Shown here in pieces: positions 10,703-21,900 of a stretch of 64,000 nt of DNA (its first letter is position 1; each line of letters opens with the position of its first letter). The position numbers and the translations under genes are program-made. The DNA is from Blepharisma stoltei. Lineage: Eukaryota; Ciliophora; Heterotrichea; Heterotrichida; Blepharismidae. Below the pieces are notes generated by a model that ran no database searches, had not been told where the DNA came from, and saw only the letters and a program-made list of their open reading frames with translations. The DNA lies in contig CAJZBQ010000014.1 in the NCBI GenBank assembly GCA_914767885.1, positions 868,001 through 932,000 of the forward strand. Direction: 5' to 3'.

Positions 10703-12144
10703 TCAGAGGAATTGAAGCCAAAATTTTTAGTAAAACTGTTGAATTAAGAGAAAAAGCTGAAAATGGAGCTCAGGTGGCAGAAATTGTAGATCCTATGATA
10801 AAAATGAAGAACATTTCAAATAATTTTCCTTTATTAAAAGAAGGACTAGATAAAATTTTGGATGAATTTTTAGAAACTTTTAGGAAGAAAAACAAAGCCA
10901 AAGCTGTGGCAATTTTCGAAGAATTAGAAAAACATCCAAGCGGGCTAGGACTTTATATTCTTTCAGAACATAAATTTTTCGAGGGTGTAATGCAAAGAAT
11001 ATGGCTTAATAAGACCCAGAGGCATGATATAAATTATGCGCTAGATCAAATCAAAGGTACAAATTTGAATAAGGAAGAGTTAGAAGATAAGCATAGGGAT
11101 TACACTGACTCCCCCCTCCGTGAGCGAACAAAATCATTAGAAAAATCCCTATTTTTTGCCCAAAAAACCCACCTCACAGAGCGAACAAAAATTTTTTTAT
11201 GAAAATCAATTTTAATATATAAATGATAATTATTACAATGAAATCTCGAGTTAATTCTGTTTAAAATTTCAAACTGCTTGCATTTTAAAACATAAATTTC
11301 GCAAATTATATTAATTTTTGATTTTTAATTTTCTATAAAATTATATATAATTTTTAAAAAAAAAAATTAACCCCCCAATAGTGAGCGAACAAAAATTTTT
11401 TTGTTCGCTCACGAAGGAGGGGAGTGAGCATTTTGGTGAGCTGCACAGAATATATTGAAGAATTGCAAGCAATGAAGGGGCGGATAATGCTATCTCTCAA
11501 ATATTAAGCCAAATAGAAATAGTGTCCAAAAATTATGCTATAACCTCTTCAAATCCAGATATTAGCTTATTTAAGGAGTTTATACCTGAGCTTTTAGCTT
11601 ATATTGCAATGCTATGGGTGCTTTTAAATATTAAAAAATATAATCAAGATATAAATGATACAGAACAAGAAATTACAATTGTTACCCCTCATGCAATACA
11701 AATCTTATCAATATTCCGAATGATTGGAATTGGCTATCGAGAAAATACAAATCCTAAAAATAATCTAGTGCAAATTTTAACAGGTGAGGGAAAATCAATC
11801 ACACTAGCGTTTTTATGCTCTATGCTTGCCCTGCTAGGATTCAGTGTGAACTGCGCCTGCTATAGCGAGCACCTAAGTAACAGAGATTTTCAAGATTTTT
11901 AACCTTTATACACAGCCCTAAATATTTGCCCTTATATAAAATATGGAACTTTTAACAAACTTTGTGAAGATGAAATAAATTCAAAAGGTGACATCAGAAC
12001 GATTGTTATAGATTTTATCAAATTTGGAAGATGCCCAGGAGCATATAGTGGAGTAGAGGAAAGACCCAAAATTCTTTTAATAGATGAGGTAGATGTCTTC
12101 TTCACTAAAACTTTCTATGGAAATATATATCGGCCTCTTGCTAA
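10703..12144 (+). CDS. Copy A segments 10-11: SecA-like ATPase, first half
   Basis: After removal of the MITE at 11109 this encodes the entry to and first RecA-like lobe of a SecA-type DEAD motor. Landmarks: nucleotide-binding LTGEGKSITLAF (about 11777-11812; SecA TGEGKT), 'CACYSEHLSNRDFQDF' (SecA NDYLAxRD), and LIDEVDVFF (about 12078-12104; SecA DEVD). TAA at 11900 stands where B has CAG and C has GAG. SecA proteins drive polypeptides through membranes; a eukaryotic role is unknown. Confidence 0.75.
11109..11424. mobile_element. IES/MITE, family 1, with TGA boundaries
   Basis: 316-bp inverse-orientation family 1 element between TGA at 11106-11108 and 11425-11427. Joining gives 'DYTEHFGELHRIYWRIASNEG', co-linear with B 'AYIEKLGEIQKIYLRLTSNEG'. 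TA is absent from both junctions. Confidence 0.9.
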
Positions 12145-12380
12145 CTCTAACCTTAGATTATAAAAAAATTATAAATATTTTTATATATATAATTAATAAT
12201 TTTAGAGCAAGATCTATAGCTAATTCTATTAAATTAGTTCTTAAAAATAAATAATTTTTCTTTTTCACATATTTAAACATGGTTTTATATCAAAAATACA
12301 CTTTTTATATATTTTTAATATAAAATTAATCCTTCTTTCCTGAAAGCAAAAAGGTATTAATCGCTCTGAGAGGGAAGGAG
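12145..12380. mobile_element. IES (TAA boundaries)
   Basis: 236-bp insert between TAA at 12142-12144 and 12381-12383. It begins CTCTAACC and ends AGGGAAGGAG. Joining gives 'RPLAKLKHDTIKNLTDY', matching B. Absent from B and C. Confidence 0.85.
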
Positions 12381-13440
12381 TAAGCTAAAGCATGATACTA
12401 TTAAAAATCTGACTGATTATGTATGAAAAATAAGAAAAACGCCTCAACTGATGGAAATATGAAATGCGCCTGAGTATAGACTATGCAGTCAGCAGTTTCC
12501 AGGGTTTGAATTTATTATTGAAGAGGCTGTTAAAGATATGATAAATCATGTAAGGCAGTTTGAGTCCCATGACTATATAGTACAGCATGACAAAATTTGC
12601 TACAAAGAAAACGACGGAGTTTCATTTAATATTGTTTATGGATATAATACATTATTTGCATACTATTTTGAGAATGAAAAGGGAAATATATCTCAAGAAA
12701 GCTTACCCAAATTAATAGTTTACGGACACTTTCGTGATAATTCAATTTAAAAAATTTATAAGAAATATTATATATTAAAATTTGTTTGATAAAATTTACA
12801 CTGAAATAAGAATTTATTTGCTTTTAATTGAAAGGGTTAGAAGAAAATATATTTATTGGAATTAAGTGTGGAATGTTTTCATTTGCAGAAATTCCTCACA
12901 AATTCAATTACATTATGGGAGTCACTGGAACTCTAGAAACTTTAGGTGATTATGAAAAGCATATTATAGAGAATGAATATAACATAAAATTAAATACCTA
13001 TATGCCATCAGTGTTTGGGGAAAGCAATCGTATTTTTAGAAAAAACTTAGACATTTATGTAGAAAATAAAGACAATTACAGCATGAAGATAATGTCAGAA
13101 ATAAATAGCCAAATAGGAGGCAAAAAAGCAGGTTGCAAAAGAGCTGTATTGGTATTTTTTGAAGATGAAAAAAAATTAATGGATTTTTATAATACTTCGA
13201 ACCTAAAGAACACTGATTATGAAATTCAGCTCATGACAGAAAGTTTAAGTGTAGATGACAGAGTTATGATGATTAAAAAAGCCACAGTTCCAAATACAGT
13301 ATCATTATTAACAAGAGCTTACGGCCGAGGAATTGATTTTAAATGCCAAAATCATGAAATTGAGACCAATGGAGGAGTGCATGTAATCCAAGTTTTTTTT
13401 TTCAGAAAATATATCAGAAGAAACTCAAATTATGGGAAGA
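12381..13440 (+). CDS. Copy A segments 12-13: SecA-like ATPase, second half
   Basis: Encodes the conserved 'FSFAEIPHKFNYIMGVTGTL' block (SecA GMTGTA), the helicase block 'LLTRAYGRGIDF' (SecA NMAGRGTDI) and 'GGVHVIQV...'. A run of ten T at 13393-13402 shifts frame by +1 compared with B and C (which read VFLSENISEE), so 'GRSARQGQEGS' lies in the next frame. Either a real frameshift or a homopolymer assembly error. Interrupted by the IES at 12706. Confidence 0.75.
12706..12836. mobile_element. Short IES (TTA boundaries)
   Basis: 131-bp insert between TTA at 12703-12705 and 12837-12839. Ends CCCAAATTAA and TTAATTGAAAGGG form a short inverted repeat. Joining gives 'QESLEENIFIGIK', matching 'QDSLKENIFIGIK' of B and C, which lack it. 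Confidence 0.85.
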
Positions 13441-14442
13441 TCTGCAAGGCAAGGCCAAGAAGGATCATTCAGCATGGTCCTTTTAGATAGCGAACTCGAA
13501 AAATTTTTGGTTTCGAAAAAAGATATTGAAAATATGAGAAATAATGGAACAATTTATGATGGTTTAAATGAAAAGAGAAATAAATATAATCAAATTAAGA
13601 ATGACAATGAATCTGGCCATGTGAAGCAATCTAAAGCTCTTCATGATAGTTCTGTTGAATTTCAGAGTTTTCTTCAAAATAACAATATACAAGGAGCTAA
13701 AGTATTTCTGCATGAGCTTAACAAAGGGCTTAGCATTGATATTGGAAATTCAAAAACAGTTGTTTTAATGGATGCAACGGGGTCTATGTCACACTTGCTG
13801 CAGAACGCTAAAAATACTGTGAAAGTTATGTTTTCAAGAGTCTGCGCAGTTTTATCAAAGAAAGGGGTTAGTTCTGAGTGTTTTCAGCTTCAGTACTGTG
13901 TTTATAGAAACTATAGTTCAAATGAGGATAAAATACTCCAAGTTTCCCCATGAACAAATAAGCCTGATATTCTAGAAAGATTTATGGAAAACGTGCGACC
14001 TGAAGGTGGTCAAGGAAATGAAGCAATAGAAGTTGGATTATGGCACATAAATAAGATTTCGCAAAATGATAAAATTTCACAAGTAATTTTAATTGGTGAC
14101 TGTCCTCCAAATACTATTGATAATATTGCTGAAAAGAGAGGTGCACGATCATCTTATTGAAATAGTTCAAAATTTAGCAGCGTCGAATATTACGAGCGAG
14201 AATTAGCAAAAATTATAAGTAAACAAATCCCAATAAATGCCTTTTATGTCGATAACTGCGCTAAAGTTAAATTTGAAGAGATAGCAAGACTTACAAAAGG
14301 CCAAAGCGGATTTCTTGATATTAATTCAAGCTCAGGAGCTGATAGACTCACTGATTTAGTTTCTACAGAAGTTTTAAGAAAATCTGCTGGAGAAGACGCC
14401 GTAAAGCTTTATAGAGAAATGTACCCTCGCTCATATACTTAA
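13432..14442 (+). CDS. Copy A segment 14: SecA C-terminal block and vWA domain
   Basis: Starts at 'GRSARQGQEGSFS' (SecA GRSGRQGDPGSS), passes a Lys-rich linker, then a vWA domain: MIDAS DATGSMS at 13771-13791, 'GGQGNEAIEVGLWH' and 'VILIGDCPPN' as later metal-site elements. TGA codons at 13951 and 14158 read Trp. Ends 'EMYPRSYT' with TAA at 14440. vWA domains of this type mediate metal-dependent protein contact. Confidence 0.75.
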
Positions 14443-15867
14443 TTTTAACTTAATTAATCTATAAGTTGATTTTGATCAATTTTCATTTTCAATAACTTAA
14501 AGCCACATGTTTATAACAAATATATGTTCAACTTTAATAGTAATCTAGCAATAATTGATGGCTATGAAAACACTTCTTAAATATTACAATTCTATTTTAT
14601 TTTATCTTTGCGTTTTATATCCTAATTTAAAAACCCTTTAAATTATTTAATTCCTAAATCTTTATCCTCAATAAAAGACTATAAAGCATTTTTCAACTGC
14701 AGCAAGAGATATATTTTGGGGCGTGTGGGTATTAAATAATAATAATTCCTGGAAAAATAGGCTATAAATAAAGCGATAGTGATAAATAAAAATTAGAGAT
14801 TGAATATCAGCAGTAGATTAGCGTAGATAACTTATAATGGATGCTAATGCAGGAAATGATAAACTAACAGACAGGATTTATATTGAAATTTTGCAAGAGA
14901 ACGGGCTATATGTAATAGAAAAATAAATTCTCCTTCATATCAAGATTTTATAATAATATTTCAGTATTTAAATATAGTTCGTGGACTGGCTTCACTTATT
15001 TGGCGATGCCGTTAATTTATGGAGCAGTTTTTGATGATTCCACTCTGCAGGCTAATGCGAGTTGGCAAACTAAATTTAAAATTGATAAATTTAAGCTATT
15101 CAAGGTTTCTATATTGAATTTGGCTCTGCAATGAATGCTTCTCGCCAATCAGGCAACAGAATGGCGAATTTAAATCTATTAAATTATATATTTCACCTAT
15201 TCTGATTCATAAAAAACGCAACTTAATGCCCATTCATAGTAGCTGACAATACTAAATTTAAGGGAAAATATGCAAAACAGCAAAAATATAGCCTTCAATC
15301 AATTTCTTCATTGCTAATGCCTCTTTAGATGTTTAAAATAAATACAAATAATATTATAAATCAAAGCGTAGCCAAGCAGCCAAGTTATTATTGAAGCTAC
15401 ATCTTTTTCCCCAGGGCATTTTCACTTGCCTATCATTTTTCGATGCGATTTGGTTGAAAATTTTAAATATCCAAGCATCAGGTCGAAAATTGGCGGCTTC
15501 TGCCAGAGAAATGTCTGATGCGAAAAGGTTTTGACCAAATGCCAAATGGTACCGAAGAAATGTCTGAAGGGAAAAAATCATGTCTAAAAGGCATGATGCT
15601 ATTATAGAGTCTTTGAAAATAAAAACACAAAATAGAAAAAATATTTTATTATGAATTTAATTCAACTAAGATTATCAATATAGCGAAAGGCCTTTTTCAA
15701 ATAGCTTAAATAAATTAAACAATATAAAGATGGAGCACAGGTAAATCTATTCACAAGTTTAGAAGTCCATCAATAGCTTTATTAGCAATGCTAATAATTA
15801 TTAATTTTTAAAAATAATATTTTATCCTTCCCGTACTTTTCGATCTATTTTTATTCCGAAATATAAA
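14443..15867. other. Non-coding stretch between copy A and gene S1
   Basis: A/T-rich. Contains a scrap of another giant-gene copy (14837-14926). The last ~200 bp are shared with the upstream region of S2 (38230-38425). No other gene seen. Confidence 0.5.
14837..14926 (+). pseudogene. Scrap of a further giant-gene copy (vWA C-terminus)
   Basis: A 29-codon frame, 'MDANAGNDKLTDRIYIEIL', resembles the conserved 'LDINSISGADRLTDLVSTEIL' near the end of the vWA domain of A-C. The rest of that copy is not detectable nearby. Short match, so tentative. Confidence 0.4.
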
Positions 15868-16338
15868 ATGAAAAGAGTTCCTAATCTTTTTCGATCCTTT
15901 GCTCAATTTAGAAAGCTTCAGTCTTACGAGGAGTTTCTTAGCAAAAACCCTAAGAATTTTGGCACTCAAAAACCCTTAGAAATACCGAAGCTTGTAACTC
16001 TTGATGATAAGGCTTTGATTGATAGACATGCTGACATGAACCAAAGAGAATTTTACACAGAAAGCTCTGATTTTGACGTAGAAACCTTTAATCTTAAAGA
16101 GTACTTTTGGAGCTGCATTTTTATAACTAGGCCAACTCTTTTTAGAATACTTTGATGCTTTATAATTTACACAACCCTTTCCTTTTTGGTTAAGGCTGTC
16201 TATATGACTTACAAGAGACTAAGAGTTCGGTGGTGTGCGAACAGATATTTTGATATGCTTGGACCTGCATTTAGAGACATGCAGCTTGTGAAGTTCAACC
16301 AAAGGCTGTATTTTAAAAAACTGCATAGCTATGATTAA
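15868..16338 (+). CDS. Small single-pass membrane protein S1, possibly mitochondrial
   Basis: 156 codons from ATG 15868 to TAA 16336, with one TGA-Trp at 16153. The first ~20 residues (MKRVPNLFRSFAQFRKL) are basic and free of acids, like a mitochondrial presequence. A hydrophobic segment at about residues 95-117 (TLFRILWCFIIYTTLSFLVKAV) is a likely membrane span, followed by a basic tail ending LHSYD. Two more copies occur at 38426 and 57034; S2 is interrupted and S3 lacks its 5' end, so this is the only intact one. The family is not recognised; role unknown. Confidence 0.75.
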
Positions 16339-17222
16339 GGATAAATAGGCTATAATTATGGATTAAATAGATTTCTATTGGATTGTAAATAGAGAATTCT
16401 CTATATTTGTTTATGGTTTTTAGCAGCCATAAATATTTTAAAATTGGCAGCAAAAGATTAGAGAAGTTAGTCAGATTTTTTGTCTCACAAAAATCTAAGA
16501 ACACATCTCCTTCTATTTAGAAATATTAATAAATTTTAAATATTCAATGTTATATATTAGCATTTATGCTAATATCAAACAATATCAGGATTATGAAATC
16601 AAATTTACTAATTTTTTTAAGGTTATAAAATGGGAACATAGAATTATGTTGCATAGTACTCATTTTAAAAATTATAAATATTTTAAATTCATCTAGTTTA
16701 AAATAGTTTACAATAAATCTTATGATAACTGCAACATCCCAAACTGACGATTTGATAGCAAAAGTGGATAAAATCAAAATAGCAGAAAGAATTTTGTCGT
16801 TTATATAGTGCTAGCTTTTGAAAGCGCAGTTTTAGCATCATAATTTATCTCTTTAGGATAAATGAAAGTATTTAAACTGAAAAAATAAAGTTTGAATTGG
16901 AAGGGTATTCTAGACGACTAAGATCATTTACATAAAAAACGCCTATAAGGAAATCACAGGCGTTTTGGAATTGAATCATAGCTGAGATATATAAATTGTG
17001 AAGTCTTAGCCTCAGCAATTTTTGATGACACTAGCGAGTTCATTGAGCTCAGAACTACACTTCATTGATAGTTAAAAGATGAGCAAATAAATCCAGTTGA
17101 TAGGTCTGCAGAAAATATTAGAAGATTGATATCACAAGAAGAAAAATAAGAAGGGCCCGATAAAGTTGCTTGAGGGTATATGTTTCCTTCAAGCTAGGGT
17201 TTGATTATTAGTGGCTCGTAAT
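16339..17222. other. 3' tail of S1 and edge of the inverted duplication
   Basis: The first ~150 bp are shared with the downstream regions of S2 and S3, so the S unit was copied with its 3' flank. Near 16487 the sequence becomes the inverse of 57022 leftward, marking the outer end of the B-arm. No gene seen. Confidence 0.5.
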
Positions 17223-18053
17223 CTAATGTGCGTCGTCTTCTCCATATTTAAGTATATGCAATCTATCTAAAAGATTTCGTCTGTTCTCTGTTTGAAATCT
17301 AATTCTTAAAGTTCTAGAATCAACCCATGCGCGAATTGGATTTTTTCCCATTTTTTTATAAAGAGGAATCAAGCAGTACCATATCACATTCTGCATTAAT
17401 TGTTGTGTCGATATTTACAAAAATATGCATATATAGCCTTATTGATGAAGAAAAGAAAGCCCCACTAATCAGTGCATTTGATAAGCATTTTTGCATGTGA
17501 TACAAAAGCTTTGAGACAAATAGTATAATCTCTGAAACTGCAGGGAAGAGATTAGGAGTTATCAGTGCAGGAGCTGGGCATACTCTTTAACTCAGGATTG
17601 GGCACACATCTGTAAAAAAAGTCCTATCACTTTTATTGCAGGAAGTGCAGAGGAGGTTGCAGGTGGCTATTCATTATTTGAGTTGTTCAAGTTATACCAA
17701 TTTTTGCATCTGCATAGCGAATTGCTGTCAAGTTCTGCATTTTTTGATGATCAGTGCACTGTGCTTCATTGCATGCACAGTTTCCAGGCAAACTAACAGT
17801 ATGCATTCGATCAGACTGGGTATACTCAGAACAAGAATTAATGCGAAGAGCAAAATTTGCACTTCTCTTTGCAAGCAAGACATTCAGAGCCTGTAGAATC
17901 ACAATAAGGGTAATAGTAACAGAGTTGCACATTTTTATCAGAGCAGTAAACTTCACTGGAAAAATTCATTTTAAGGCTGCTTGGATCTACTATCATTTGA
18001 TCTGGTAGAATTTATGAATCATTTGAAGAATTACAGATATCACAAAATTGTCA
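17223..18053 (-). pseudogene. Cysteine-rich (probably membrane) protein relic, B-arm copy
   Basis: On the minus strand, frames with regularly spaced Cys can be followed: 'QFCDICNSS', 'VYCSDKNVQLCYYYPYCDSTGSECLACKEKCKFC', 'NSCSEYTQSD', 'GNCACNEAQC' and 'CNLLCTSCNKSD', then a hydrophobic stretch (about 17400) and a basic tail 'YKKMGKNPIRAWVDSRTLRIRF' ending at TAG 17223. Several frameshifts and TAA codons separate the blocks. Cys-rich ectodomain, membrane span and short tail would fit the furin/EGF-like surface proteins common in ciliates. A matching relic lies in the C-arm. No start found. Confidence 0.45.
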
Positions 18054-18969
18054 ATAGTATATGTCTTATTGCTGTATGGGCAGACTCTGATAAGAATTCA
18101 CAGAGTTAATTCTAAATGCAATCTTTTTGCGCGAAAATTCGGATTTGCACCGCACCAGAATAGCATCTAGTTTGCATAATCTACTATGATGTTAAATATT
18201 TAAATCTTATGCCAGCCAGATTATTAATAGTTTAGGATAGCACACCATTGCCAAGCTATTTCTTTAGGGTGCTAGATTGGTAAGGTGTTAAGGCTTAAGT
18301 AAAAGTTATTTATACTTTATCAGGATAATTATGTTCTTACCAGAATTTGCCTAAACATTTTTTCATATGAAAAATTGATTTCATGTCACAGTCAGAATTG
18401 ACTTACCTAGCCTTGGTCTACCAAATTTATGCATTAATAAAACGGTAATTTCTGAAATGAAACCTTACGCTATTCCACAATAGTTATATATAGGTCATTA
18501 GCTCAGAGTGGTGGAATTTGTCTCTTCAATCACTCTTTTCTAATTTAATGCCTATACACACAGCCATTTTATTCAGAGCTATTAGCAGCTAAATTAACAT
18601 TGCCTTAACTTAAGAAGTCATGCCTTTAGGCCTACTTCAAAGGCACTTATTAAAGAGATAAGAAATCCATAATTAAATAGTCTTTAAGGTTAAGTATGGG
18701 CATTTTCTATTGGCACAACAAGATCACCTAAAAAAACTGGCGTTTACCGTCTATCTAAAACTGTATATTTTTTCCTGCAAGCGTAAATTGCATATATAAT
18801 ATAATTGAATTACACTCTAAAATTATATATTAGAAAATTAGAATGCTAAAACCACATTCTGAATTGCAATTTATAGTAAATTATTATTGAGCAGGATTTT
18901 TACTTTAATAAAAGTGAATAAAAGCTGAGTTAAATTTAAGTATAATATTTTTCACATATAATTTTTCAT
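18054..18969. other. 3' flank of copy B
   Basis: A/T-rich sequence shared inversely with 55204-55650 in part; the B side holds extra sequence not seen in C. No gene seen. Confidence 0.4.
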
Positions 18970-21900
18970 TTAAATTATTAATTGCTTATTAGAGTATTCA
19001 TGCAAAAGTCTTATATATGAAGGTGGGTACATTTCTTTATAGAGATTGACTGCTTCTTCTCCAGCTACTTTCCTTAAAATCTCACTCCCCCATAATAAGC
19101 AAAATTTACTACTTGTAGCTTTCGTGCTAAAACTCCCAATAATGAGAAAACATTTTACTTATTGTTGAAAGAGTCAGTAGAAACCAAATCAGTTAGTCTA
19201 TCAGCCCCTGAAATTGAATTAATATCAAGAAATCCACTTTGTCCTTTTGTTAAAGCTGCAATTTCTTCAAAAGCTTCTTTAGCGTACGTTTTTACATAAA
19301 ATGCATTTATTGGGACTTTCTTATCTATGATTGTTGCCAACTCCTGCTTATAGTGTTCAACAGCTCTAAATTTAGATTGATTTCAATACGAAATATATTT
19401 GCCTCGTTTTTCCTGAATATCATCAACTGTATTTGGAGGCATATCACCGATTAAAATAACTTGTGAAATTGTATCATTTTTTAAAACGTTATTTACGTGC
19501 CATAATCCAACCTCTATTGCTTCGTTTCCCCAACCTCCTTCTGGTTGTACATTTGCCATAAACCTTTCAAGAATATCTGGATTATTTGTTCATGGTGAAA
19601 CTTGGAGGATTTTATCTTCAGTAGAACTATAATTTCTATACACACAATACTGCAATTGGAAGCACTCACTCCTCCCAAGCAAACAAAATTTTCTATTATT
19701 TCATTTGTTAAATAAGTTTTAATTTAAGAATTTCAATTTATATATCATTTTGTAAGAAAATTCCTTACTCCACCCCTTTAATTGAAAGGGGCTAATTTCT
19801 TTTAAAAAGAATTTTTCATAATATAAAAATTTTTTAAAAATTAGTAAAATATAAATTAAAGTAAAATTCACCTTCGTCCAAAAGTAAGTTGATCGGACGA
19901 CCAAATGCTACCTAAGTGACAATTCGTTGCCTAATGGAGCTTTTTATATAAAAATCCATACTTAAAACTCTCTTTATTAAATTAAGCTAAAACTATTTTT
20001 TAAAAATTAGAGATTTTACTTACTCCCCCTTCCGTGAGTGAACATAAAAATCTTATTCACTCACTGAGAGTTAATTTTTTTTTTAAAAAAATTTATGTAG
20101 AAAAAATTTTTTTTTGAAATTTAAAAAAATCCTAATTCACAAAAATTGGAAAGCAAATATTAATTTAATTTATAAAATTTATGTTTTAAAACGCAAATTC
20201 TTAAAATTAAACAGAATTAGTTATAGATTTCATTATACTAATTATCACTTATTATCAATTTTTTTTTTTTTATAAAAAAATTTTCTATTAAAAATTTTTT
20301 GTTCTCTCATGGTTTTGGGCAAAAAATAAGGATTTTTCTAATGGTTTTTGTTCACTCACGGAGGGGGGAGTTATAAAATTTTCCTTGCAAAAATCAATTT
20401 TCTTCCGGTTTATAAAAAATGAAAGTTTACCAATATTAAAGGGGGGATTTATACTATTTATCAATCATTAATTAAAATGATATCATGTATGGAGCCAATC
20501 TCTACATGTGAAAATTTTCGGATATGTGGAGTATTTCTCCTCATCAAGACTCCCAAAATTCAATTAAGAGAGTGTAATTGATTAAATATCAAAATATTAT
20601 TTAATATTTAAAACAAAAAATATTTATTATTATATCTCATGGATGGAGGAGCTAGGGTTTATTCCTGTATTTGAAAGCACTGCGCACATGCGTCAGAACA
20701 TAATTTTCACTGTATTTTTGGCATTTTGCAATAAATGAGACATAGATCCAGTTGCATCCATTAAAACAATTGCTTTGGATATCCCTAAATTGATACTGGG
20801 ACCTTTATTCAGTTCTTGTAAAAATGCTTTAGATCCTTTGAAATTCCTATACCCTAATCAAAAAAAATAAAATATTCATAAAATATTACTTCATATATCG
20901 AACTTTATATGATAATGCAGTTATAAACTTACTTAGCGGTAAATGGTATACATACTTCTTAAGATTAGTTTATTCATGAGAAAATATTGATTAAAATCAA
21001 ATATAAATAATCACTGAAATTAAATTAAATGCAAACAGATACACTCGATTCATATCAAAAACTTTGTTGTCTCATCATGAAAACTTTTTGATTGCTTCAC
21101 ATGGTTTGATTCATTGGCATTCTTGATTTGATTAAAATTATTTCTTTTGCTATTCAAAGATTCATAAATTCCTGTTTTATTTTTTTTCATTTCTTCAATG
21201 TCTTCTTTCATGATTTGGAATTTTTCTAGGTCATCATCTAAAAGTATCATACTATACGATCCTTCCTGCCCTTGCCTTGCAGATCTACCCTTAATTTGAG
21301 TTTCTTCTGATACATTTTCTGATAAAAATACTTGGATTACATGAACTCCTCCATTGGTCTCAACTTCATGATTGTAACATTTAAAATTTAATTTTACTTA
21401 ATAATATAAATTTCTGGATATCTTTATTGAGTGTTTATGATCTCATTTTATGTTAAGGAACAAAAGCGCCATTATAAAGCTAATTATAGAACTTTTATCC
21501 AGTGGAATTAGAGATCCCATTATGCCATTATACTAAGCATTGATCATTTAAAATCAATTCCTCTGCCATAAGCTCTTGTCAATAATGACACAGTATTTGG
21601 AACTGTGGCTTTTTTAATCATCATACCTCTATCTTCTACCGATAAACTCTCTGTCATCAACTGTATATCATAGTCAGTGTTCTTTAGGTTCGAATTATTA
21701 TAGAAATGTATTAATTTTGCTTCTTCTTCAAAAAATACCAATACAGCTCTTTTGCAAGGTGGCTTTTTGCCTTCTATTCGAATATTTATTTGTTCTAGTA
21801 TCTTATTATAGTAATTGTCCTTGTTTTCCACATAAATATCCTCATTGGTACAAAATTTTCTATTGCTTTCCCCAAATACTGATGGCATTAGCGTTTTTAA

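Larger units (their letters stand above)
222..14442 (+). pseudogene. Giant C2-like/GTPase/SecA-like ATPase/vWA protein, copy A (interrupted, probably disabled)
   Basis: First of four related giant genes. The start at 222 is the first ATG of the frame that aligns with B, C and D. Removing about a dozen inserts at short direct repeats gives roughly 3,070 codons with TGA as Trp. Domain order: C2-like beta domain (222-627), acidic coiled coil (1000-1866), helical segment (2300-2558), P-loop GTPase-like domain (3019-4979), long helical region (5268-10412), SecA-like DEAD ATPase (10703-13500), vWA domain (13752-14442). Lesions: TAA at 4005 where B has GAA, TAA at 11900 where B has CAG and C has GAG, one extra T in a run of ten at 13393-13402, and a 449-bp retroposon-like insert at 3511. 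This copy carries more inserts of degenerate MITE type than the others. I call it a pseudogene; a germline-only copy or errors in the homopolymer run are alternatives. Function is not known; the domains suggest nucleotide-driven work on a protein substrate. Confidence 0.75.

Noticed and set aside
4005-11902. UAA reassigned to Glu/Gln
   Set aside because: Two TAA codons in copy A do align with Glu or Gln, but TAA closes the intact genes and terminates S1, and the TAAs at 53092 (Trp in B) and 62791 do not fit. Lesions explain them better.
11522-13953. Bacterial secA gene or contamination
   Set aside because: The SecA-like part is embedded in a protein with UGA-Trp codons, GTPase and vWA domains, and is interrupted by the same MITE family as the rest of the window.
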